From contig CM063106.1 of the NCBI GenBank assembly GCA_031841125.1, positions 7,006,001-7,070,000 of the forward strand: a stretch of 64,000 nucleotides of DNA, in the 5' to 3' direction. The DNA is from Acanthococcus lagerstroemiae (Eukaryota; Arthropoda; Insecta; Hemiptera; Eriococcidae). Shown here one piece after another: positions 56,600 to 64,000 of this stretch. Made by a program: the position numbers and the translations under genes. The stretch's first letter is position 1; every line of letters begins with the position of its first letter. Under the pieces are notes generated by a model that was given only the letters and a program-made list of their open reading frames with translations, was not told the DNA's origin and made no database searches.

Positions 56600-58613
56600 C
56601 AGAGGCATAGCTGGAAATTTTTTTATTTTATTTGGGGCGAGTTGGAGTAATTATTTCAGTAGTGTTGACCTACATTCATGGGCGTTGGTGGATTTTTTTG
56701 GGAGGGTTGTAGTTTGTTGTATCAAAGTGTCTAACAGTCATTCAAGTCATTTATTTTCAGTCATGGTCATTTAAAAAAAATTTAGGAATCACAAATTATA
56801 CCTTGAAAGAGAAAACATAGAATTTAGAATTGGAAAATTCTATTATAATGACCAGGGCTGTAATTATTATGCGAATGCATATTTCTGTCTATGGCGTATA
56901 GGTATAAGTTTCAAAAGATCTTCACGAATCACAGAATTCTGAGTCAAATGAGTAGCACTTCATCCTGCATATTTCGCATAGTTTGGCATTTATGGCATAT
57001 TTTGCACCAATTCTGCTTATTGTTAAATTTTTTTTACCAAAAAGTTATCTTTTTAGTTCTGAGAATGATGTCCGACTCCAAAAAAAATAAAAAAAAAAAA
57101 AAAAAAAAATTGAGAAGACTTAATGGTTTATGAATCAGTAGAAAAGCTTTTAGAAAAATATGTTCTTTTACACGTCAGATAGCCTTTCTCTTGCCCGCAT
57201 TACATTAATCAGTCATCAAGACATTGCGAATAGGTGCATTATCTCTTGGGTGCATTTCATATTAAAGAAGATTGGACTCGTAAGGAGATACTTTGCTGGA
57301 TCATTTTAAAATATGATAAAAACCGTCTCAGAGTCTATCCAACTTAATTTTTCCTTTGAAATGATATACCCATAATGTAATTGCATATTTATGCATATTT
57401 TACAATTTTGGCCCATATTTTCGGCATATTATTTAGATTGAATTCAGTGCATAAGATATGCGCATATTTCTCTATTTTTTGTGCATAAAAATTGCAGCCC
57501 TGATAATGACGATAAATTGAAATATCAGCTTACAAGAATCTTCGCATGTATGACTTGCTCACGTGAGTCGTATGAGTCGTGATCACCATGCGCGTATTAA
57601 GGCAGGTGAGCTCAATAAGGCCCTAATTTAAGGTCTTGGCTCTCCAGACTTTCATGTAAGTGATTTCATAGTCGTCGACTGCAATATTTAAAAATTGGCT
57701 AGCTTGAAATTTTTCTATGCTGCTCCACGTTCCTCAGATCTTCTAATAAAAATATCTTCTTTTCAAAACTTGATAGGGCCAGCGCACCAAAGAAGGCGGG
57801 GCCTATAACCTAATAAGACCCAACCTAATACCTAACAAGCCTGACCTGAAATTCGGTAAATAAAATGTTAAGCGTGATTCAAATAGAAATTTATGAGTAA
57901 GTTATAACTGAAGTGATAATCAATTGATCTTACCAGGTTGGGCCTTATTAGGTTACATAACACTATTTTTCGTGAGTATCGCATACCTCAGTTCCAAATT
58001 GCTCAAATTTCACTTTTCTGGCGTCAATCGTTAACCAACTACCACTACAATAACTATCCAATGTTTGATTACTAACATAATATTCAAATCCTCCAAGTTA
58101 CACAAAAAACATCGGAGCACTTTTTACGTTATTGGAAAATAACCAACCGGCATATCTCGCACCACTGGACTAATATCTTGATAAAAACAATTGGACAGTG
58201 TTGCCATATCACGAAGGAACAACTTTGCTGTACGTTATAATGCAGTCTAAAGCGTAGCAGTCAAGATCGGTATATTGGGCCTTATATTGGGGATTCGGGC
58301 CTTATTGGGCTCATCTACCTTATGCAATAAAATTAGATTTTTCCCCAATGAAAATGTAGTATTATAGACGAAGACGTATATTTAGCTCTAGCTTATTATT
58401 TTAGCGTATTTATAGCAAATAGGGGGGAAGGGAGGTCATTTATTTTCAGATTTAGATTTTGTTAGACACCCTGTGTATGTGTATGGCGAGTTAAGTATAT
58501 GGCACGGTATCACATGGCTCTAATTCGTTTACAAATTTCTTATAACTCCAAGTATCAAGTGAGGAGGGGGTAATTTTGATCATTTCTCCCCGCTCCCCCC
58601 AGCGATGCCCACG
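56600..58613 (-). mobile_element. Non-autonomous hAT 'element B' (2,014 bp), inverted partner of A
   Basis: Ends CAGAGGCATAGCTGG and (reversed) CGTGGGCATCGCTGG; exact 8-bp duplication GTATAGCC at 56592-56599 and 58614-58621. Along its length it is the reverse complement of 37256-39211, with small indels and scattered substitutions. It includes the same nested hAT. No conserved ORF is shared by the two copies. Confidence 0.87.
56853..57502. mobile_element. Nested hAT element inside element B
   Basis: Inverted ends CAGGGCTGTAATTATTATGC and (reversed) CAGGGCTGCAATTTTTATGC. Exact duplication ATAATGAC (56845-56852, 57503-57510), the reverse complement of the GTCATTAT around the passenger of element A. 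Contains an A-run at about 57084-57108. Confidence 0.87.
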
Positions 58614-60800
58614 GTATAGCCTACAACTGAATTTTGATGTAGCAACCGTTCCACTTTATCGTATAACCGCTCAGTCAACGTGTGCGCGCGAAGACTTAAT
58701 TTCTTAGCCGAGAAACGAATATGGTGACAGACTGTCAATATCCGCCACCGCGAGATGACTTTCTTCTGATAACAATCTTTCTCCTTAACTCATTCGAATT
58801 CCGGTTTCAACCTTCACCCAAGATGTGAGAATTAACTCATCCGATCGGCTCGAGTGCATAACGGGGAATTCGAGGTGGAGGGTCGCCCGTTAATCAAAGT
58901 ACACGTACGTGTATATCGACGCGAACTCGTCACGTGACATCAATTTACTGCGTTAAACGTGCACCGAGTGAAAACAAATAAAATTTTTCTACAATGCCGA
59001 TTGATTATCTGAACGCGGAAATATCGAGGTTGTCAAAATTTGAATACATGCGATTACATAATGCACAGCGGCGAGGTCGCGAATTTCCGACGTTATAGTC
59101 GGTAAATATACTCAGCTGAATTCCCAACCCGACTTAATTCATTTTACTTGTAAATCGTCCGCGGTGAATAACCATACCCGAATCGTTTTGCGATTTTGGC
59201 GCAGATTTTCTGGAAAGCTCGTCGGCAATAATGGTCGGTGACGAGCACACGGTATATACTACGCGACCGTCGCTTTTTTCGCGCTCGTCTCGCTCTCGAG
59301 CCATATAAATCGGCTGGGGGAGGGGGCGGCAGAAAAGACAGACGGATGAAGGGATCAGCTCGAAGTGAAATTCAAGTTTTCCGGCGAACAACTTGTTCGT
59401 CGAGCTGAAAATGAAAGTTAAAAGGGCTGCGGTGAATGTAGGTCACTAAGTCACCCGATTGTTATCATTCTCCCTGCCTGCAGTAGATCGAATCCATTGC
59501 TAGGTATTTAAAGCGAACGAACGGGCAACTGGGCGACGAAAAAAAGAGTCGAAATATTTTAAGCGCTCACGTGCTCGCCTCTTTAGCCGCCTCACCATTT
59601 TAATATCTTCGTTTGTCCCGAAAAGGACGAAAAAGGAGCTGCACCGTGACTATGCGACCGCATTTTTGACTGATATAAAGCGCACCTGCTTCGGCTATCC
59701 GCTTAATTTTCTCGTCGTATCGATTTGAAAAACTTTTGCATGCCCGAAATTAACGAGAGAACCAGTCGACTCGAGAGCTCCGTTTCCGTCTCGCTGTTTC
59801 CGTTCGAACGGCGAACGGTGGAACCGGGCGCTGCCTATGCCGAGGCGTCCTCTTGCAGCCGGCAGCGTACCCGGCTGGGCCGCCGGACCCGCCTGTAACC
59901 CAGCGGCACAAGCGAACAGAATGAAACGGAACGGTAATCTGTATCAATTTAAAAACTAATTTAGTTTAATATTCGACGCGGCAAAAGTCTTAGCGCGAAT
60001 AATACCATTGATGTAGAACAGAAAAAGGTAGAACACGAGACAAAGAGCGCTAAAGTCGCCCGAGTTGGCGCTGATTGGAGATTGGTGCGGATTTGGGGAA
60101 CGGGAAAAGGTACAGACGTAGAACAGAAATGCCGAACAAACGACTAATCATACGGACGAATGCGATCCAACTAGTAGTGGATACACGAGGGGCGATTTCC
60201 CCTTCATATATACGAACTGGAAAATGAAAAGACATTTTGGGATTACAAGCGAGACTTTATTGAAAATAGCAGTCGGGGATCTGCCGAATTGTCTTAAAAT
60301 TTCCATCGTCACCCACTGTGCCAAATTTTTTGTGGAAGTAAAAACTCCCAATTTTTTTTGAAAAATCTCGTAAACTATTACAAATATAGAAAAACATTTC
60401 AAACTTTTTGTAGCGTGTGTGAATGTATTATTGTGTCCTTATCTGACCTATAATTCAAATCGTTTTGCTCGTATTATCATATATTTGAGTATTGAATCGA
60501 CTAGCGATCACGAAACTTGTGCATTGTATAGATACGTGTAAAGAGGATTCTACAGGATTCTACATTTTTCTTAGAGCAGAAGTGCCGAGTGGTCTTAAAA
60601 TGTTTAGCACAACCTACTTTATCCAAAAAAGTGAAAATCGATTTTTCAATCTCGGCTATCATTTTTCTAAACAGGTTATAAATAATACTGAAACTATCTT
60701 CATTTGAAATTCATATTTTTCAGATCATCTCTGATTCCAAAAATGATAAAAAATGTTTATGTTTCAGAAAAATCCCTGCATTTTGAGCCCTATTTCAGTT
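58614..60800. other. CpG-rich single-copy-looking region, possible promoter
   Basis: From about 58640 to 60180 CpG is abundant and no repeats are seen, unlike the surroundings. TATA-like words occur at 59303 (ATATAAATCGG) and 59673 (GATATAAAGCGC). No ORF with recognisable domain is present. It may be the 5' region of a gene whose coding exons are outside the window. Confidence 0.35.
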
Positions 60801-60819
60801 TGCTTATTTTACTCATACA

Positions 60820-60869
60820 TATTTGGTGTAATCACCCATCTTTTCAACCTGATTCTATTGACTGGGAAA
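60820..60869 (+). mobile_element. LINE reverse-transcriptase fragment, left half
   Basis: The plus frame ends THLFNLILLTGK at the hAT insertion site. It continues in frame with the right half at 62715. The preceding bases are too decayed to assign. Confidence 0.5.
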
Positions 60870-62714
60870 CAGGGGCGTGTAGGCCCAGGGGTAAAAGGAG
60901 AAATTTCCCCCTGGGCCGCTGGGCTGGTTCAATTGCACAATTGGATAGCTCCGACGTAAAAATGAACTGCTGACGGCCGCAGCTCTTGGCCGTCGCTAGA
61001 AAAAAATATTTCCTAAGTAAAACGTATTAGACTTTAGACTAAAATTAAATTATAAATTCGACGCTCGTATTCATGCGCGATTCCTATAAACGAATTGATG
61101 TATGGAGGAAGAGAGTGCCAACATTAGGATTGAATCTTGTTGGTGATACAAGATGGTGGGCCAAGGCTCATGCTCTAAAAAAATATTTGGGAAGTCAGAT
61201 CCAACTGACTCTGGATTGTTGCTTGAACTCTTGTTATCCTTAAATGAGATAGCAAGAACGCCTCTGCAAAGTATTGTGCGGAAGCCCGAGGAAAAGCAAA
61301 TTCGTTTTTGGACAATTTTCTAAATTTCAAAATAATCCTCACGGCTCAAATTTTTGCTCGCATTTTTGAAAAGACAACTCCTCTTTCTGAGTACCTTCAA
61401 ACAGAGGGAGCTGACATGTTGAAAGCTTATAACATAGTTGAAGATTCAATTAGTGATTTAGCAAAAGGGATTAAACGACTTTGAAGTTATTTTACATTCA
61501 ACAAAGTTATATGTTTCCAAGATAAATGAAGAACTGGAAAAAGCTGAGCCTGAGGTTGATTTTGAAATAGAAGACGAGCTTCCAAAAATACGCCGACGAA
61601 TGAAGAAGAAAATTTTTAATTACGAAGGTGGATGGTAATCCCATAACAAATGAAAATTTCGTATAGAGGTCTTTACTCAAATTAAAGGCACTATTTTATT
61701 GACTATAAAGGACATAAATTTCCAAGTCACAAAGCTGTATTTGCCGATTTCAGTTGTTTGGACCCTAATTGATTTCAAAAGCTAAAGGGTAGGTTGGATA
61801 GCGACCAATTACCAGTGCTTACAAATTTATTTTCCCATATTAAAAAATTTCGAGAGAAATCGACCCTGCAAGACTTCAAACAAGAATTTAGAGATTTTAT
61901 TTGCAAATGGGACAGCTTAAAAAATTGTCTTGCAGAAGATTTTGATCAACTAGGCTTATTGGACGATGAAGAAGAAAGTAACGGTAGTGATAGTGATGAT
62001 GCTGAATCCCAACTCAGCAATTGCAAAGAACTTTGTAAACAGTGTCCTGCCTGTTGTTTTCTAGTAATAAAAAAGTACAATTTTTATAAACTTGCGTATC
62101 CAACTTTATACATAGCTTATAAATTTTTATTGAATATTTCCTTTGTATAAGTATCTTGTGAAAGACCCTTTTCTATTTTGAAACATATAAAAAATAGATT
62201 ACGGTCGGTACTTCCAAATGATTACTTGGATGCACTTATGATTATGAATATCGAGAGAGAAATTCTCTCAGAGATAAAGAATGAGGACGTTCTTTACACG
62301 CTCACGAATAAGTCCTCAAGTATTCGGAAATTGTTAAATTAATTAATTTGATAAACAAGGTTTTTAGGTCTACCTATAATATTAAATAAATGATCTTTTA
62401 TTTTTAATAGACCTCTTAATTATTGAAATAATATTACATATTTGGTATTTCTGTTATTAATAAACATAGGTACTAATTTTCTTCTTTTCATTTCGCAGAG
62501 AGGTAAAACAATTTTCTTAATTGAAAAGATAAAAGAAGGGGGGGGGTGACTGTAAAATGAGTATCCACGTGACCATTTGCTTTTTTGAATCCTGAAAGAC
62601 TATCTGTACATAAAATGGGATGAGACAAAAGAATTTTTTGGGCAGCTTAAAAATTTGTAGAGGGCCGCTCTTACATTATTTCCCCCTTAGTTTGAATTCA
62701 CCTATCCGCCCCTG
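60870..62714 (+). mobile_element. hAT transposon with exact 8-bp duplication (1,845 bp)
   Basis: Ends CAGGGGCGTGTAGG and (reversed) CAGGGGCGGATAGG. Exact duplication CTGGGAAA at 60862-60869 and 62715-62722. The inside codes the C-terminal half of a TTF-type hAT transposase (61060-62341). The N-terminal zinc finger is missing, so the copy is an internally deleted derivative. Confidence 0.9.
61060..62341 (+). pseudogene. hAT transposase, C-terminal half, broken
   Basis: Begins SYKRIDVWRKRVPTLGLN and DTRWWAKAHALKK, the conserved TRW motif of TTF-type hATs. After several frameshifts an open stretch (61794-62150) gives LTNLFSHIKKFREKSTLQDF and an acidic segment. The dimerisation domain follows in a shifted frame: FSILKHIKNRLRSVLPNDYL and IEREILSEI, with stop near 62341. 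The signature ERSFS is changed to CERPFS. Not functional. Confidence 0.8.
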
Positions 62715-62795
62715 CTGGGAAAATTCCTTCTGAGTGGAAGAAACCTGCTATAATTTTGATATTTAGAAAAGGAGATAGACACGACATTACAATTT
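62715..62795 (+). mobile_element. LINE reverse-transcriptase fragment, right half
   Basis: Plus frame KIPSEWKKPAIILIFRKGDR, the conserved IPxxWKxAxIxPIxKKGD entry motif of LINE RTs. It follows the hAT duplication directly and continues the left half. It is cut off at about 62795 by the RTE-like LINE copy 2. Confidence 0.65.
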
Positions 62796-62796
62796 T

Positions 62797-63525
62797 ACAA
62801 TTAGTCTTTATTATACAGTATACATGTAATCCATTTTGTATAATATTATTACAGTATAGTTAATTAATTAATTAATTAATTTGCCCTTTATTTTGAGCTT
62901 AGGCCTCCCCTCAATCTGGCCCATTCGAGCCGGCTATATCTATATGATATAATTTGTTTTCCAACAGTCTTTCGATACCCTCGCCCTACCTTGCTCTCTG
63001 CCTTCCCTTTCTTTTCTTTCCATATGTTACCTAGTTTGTTACTTTTGCAGCCCATCTTTCGTATCCCATTCTCGCCACATGTCCAGCCCAATCCCATTTC
63101 AGTCTTTTCACTGATTTCAAAAAGTCAAAATCTTCCTCGAGTTTCCTTTTAATTTCCGCTAATTTTACTTTATCTCTTAATTTTATCTTCAATATCGATC
63201 TTTCCATCGCATTTTGGATTGTCTCTATCCTCCTGCTTATCTGTTTTGTGAGTGTCCATGTTTGGCAGCCGTATGATAGTGTTAGGAATACGTAGCTATT
63301 AAGGATTGTACTCTTTGCCCTGGTGCTAAATTTTCCCTTGAATATGTACCCAATGACCAGTACTTTCCCCACGCCAATGATATTCTCCGCTTTACTTCCC
63401 TTTCTGTTTTATTTTCCATAGATATCATCTGCCCAAAGTATATTATTTCTTCTACTTTCTCTATCTCCATCCCTTCCACAGTTATACTCAGCGATGCTTC
63501 CTTTTTATCCATTAATATTTTTGTT
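62797..63525 (-). mobile_element. RTE-like LINE copy 2 (5'-truncated)
   Basis: Minus strand: ITVEGMEIEKVEEIIYFGQ, then the C-terminal region with GHVARMG at about 63070 and a frame-shifted tail to 62888. It is close to 99% identical by eye to copy 1 over 40921-41381. The 3' UTR carries a (TAAT)n tract at 62860-62882. The 5' truncation point is at about 63525. Confidence 0.85.
62860..62882. repeat. (TAAT)n microsatellite in LINE 3' UTR
   Basis: About five and a half TAAT units in the 3' UTR of the RTE-like LINE copy 2. Copy 1 has only a short TTAATTATTTA at the same place, so the tract expanded in copy 2. Confidence 0.85.
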
Positions 63526-64000
63526 AATTACTTCGGTAGTATTAACCCACGAAGCTTAACATATTCCCTCCCTCCTTCGGTGTGAGCACCACACCCCAGA
63601 GTCCAAAAAGTGCCCCCGTAAACAGTCTTTGGCTCGTATCTAGCTTAAAATTGAGTTATAGGTAAAAATATTTATTACCAAAATTAAAGAGCGTAAAATT
63701 CTCTACAAAAATGATATCTATCTTTTTTTTCGTGAATCCCATACCAACCAAGATAATTGACGTTCAAGATCACACGAGCATGTAAATATGGAGATAACGA
63801 ACGCGGTATACGAACGCCGAACTCGTCACTCTAACATGCGAGAAGCGTATTGGCGTTTGGACACTCCTGTAGGTGCGCTAGTGTAGGGGACGAAAAGATG
63901 ATCAGGGTATTTTTACCACAAAAACATGTACAGGTGAAATGAGCTCTAGCATTTTCAGTATTGAAGAGAACTAAAGTGTCAGCCCTTATCATTTCCTTTC
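63526..64000. other. Right-end stretch
   Basis: No gene found. GAGCGTAAAATTCTCTACAAAAATGAT at about 63690 resembles the reversed core of the 54.6-kb tandem repeat unit. Confidence 0.4.

Noticed and set aside
1..64000. CRISPR array, bacterial operon, phage or toxin-antitoxin system
   Set aside because: No regular short direct repeats with spacers and no prokaryotic gene organisation; the window is eukaryotic.

Overview
The window looks like AT-rich nuclear DNA of an arthropod, most probably an insect. It has spliced genes with GT-AG introns, a heat-shock-factor 3' end, a charlatan/REST-like zinc-finger gene, and a very dense load of insect-type transposons (hAT, piggyBac, pogo-like, jockey/RTE-like LINEs, tRNA-derived SINEs). 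Long C/G runs and (TG)n and (TAAT)n microsatellites are common. I cannot name the species; a hemipteran is only a guess. No bacterial genes, CRISPR arrays or operons are present.

Only two loci look like ordinary host genes. At 1254-5841 (+) are the last five coding exons of a heat shock transcription factor (Hsf); all splice phases agree, and the DNA-binding domain lies upstream of the window. At 16322-17848 (-) is an uninterrupted 508-codon C2H2 zinc-finger protein whose finger pair at residues 248-297 resembles Drosophila Charlatan. A third possible host locus is an unrecognised, diverged duplicated segment at 25.3-28.6 kb with a small conserved minus-strand ORF.

Most of the rest is a transposon graveyard, often nested. 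At 29.8-32.7 kb a hAT with an exact 8-bp target duplication holds a jockey-like LINE. At 35.6-39.4 kb a hAT transposase remnant is split by a non-autonomous hAT (element A) that itself holds another hAT. At 39.4-44.2 kb a hAT holds an RTE-like LINE, which holds a fragment of another LINE. Element A has an inverted partner 19 kb away (element B, 56.6-58.6 kb) with its own target duplication and the same nested passenger. At 60.8-62.8 kb a hAT sits in a LINE reverse transcriptase with an exact 8-bp duplication. Short hAT MITEs with 6-8 matching bases of an 8-bp duplication lie at 3.5, 15.1, 22.8, 32.8 and 34.2 kb, and a TTAA-flanked piggyBac MITE at 55.6 kb.

Other structures are a SINE family with a common 3' domain but different front parts (13.7, 15.5, 46.2 kb), a roughly 170-bp tandem repeat at 54.6 kb, long hairpins at 7.9 and 47.2 kb, and CpG-rich single-copy-looking stretches at 44.6-45.7 and 58.6-60.2 kb that may be promoters or unannotated exons. 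I found no convincing new enzymatic or defence system. The most unusual items are the mobilised composite hAT pair, the modular SINEs, and the duplicated unknown locus.
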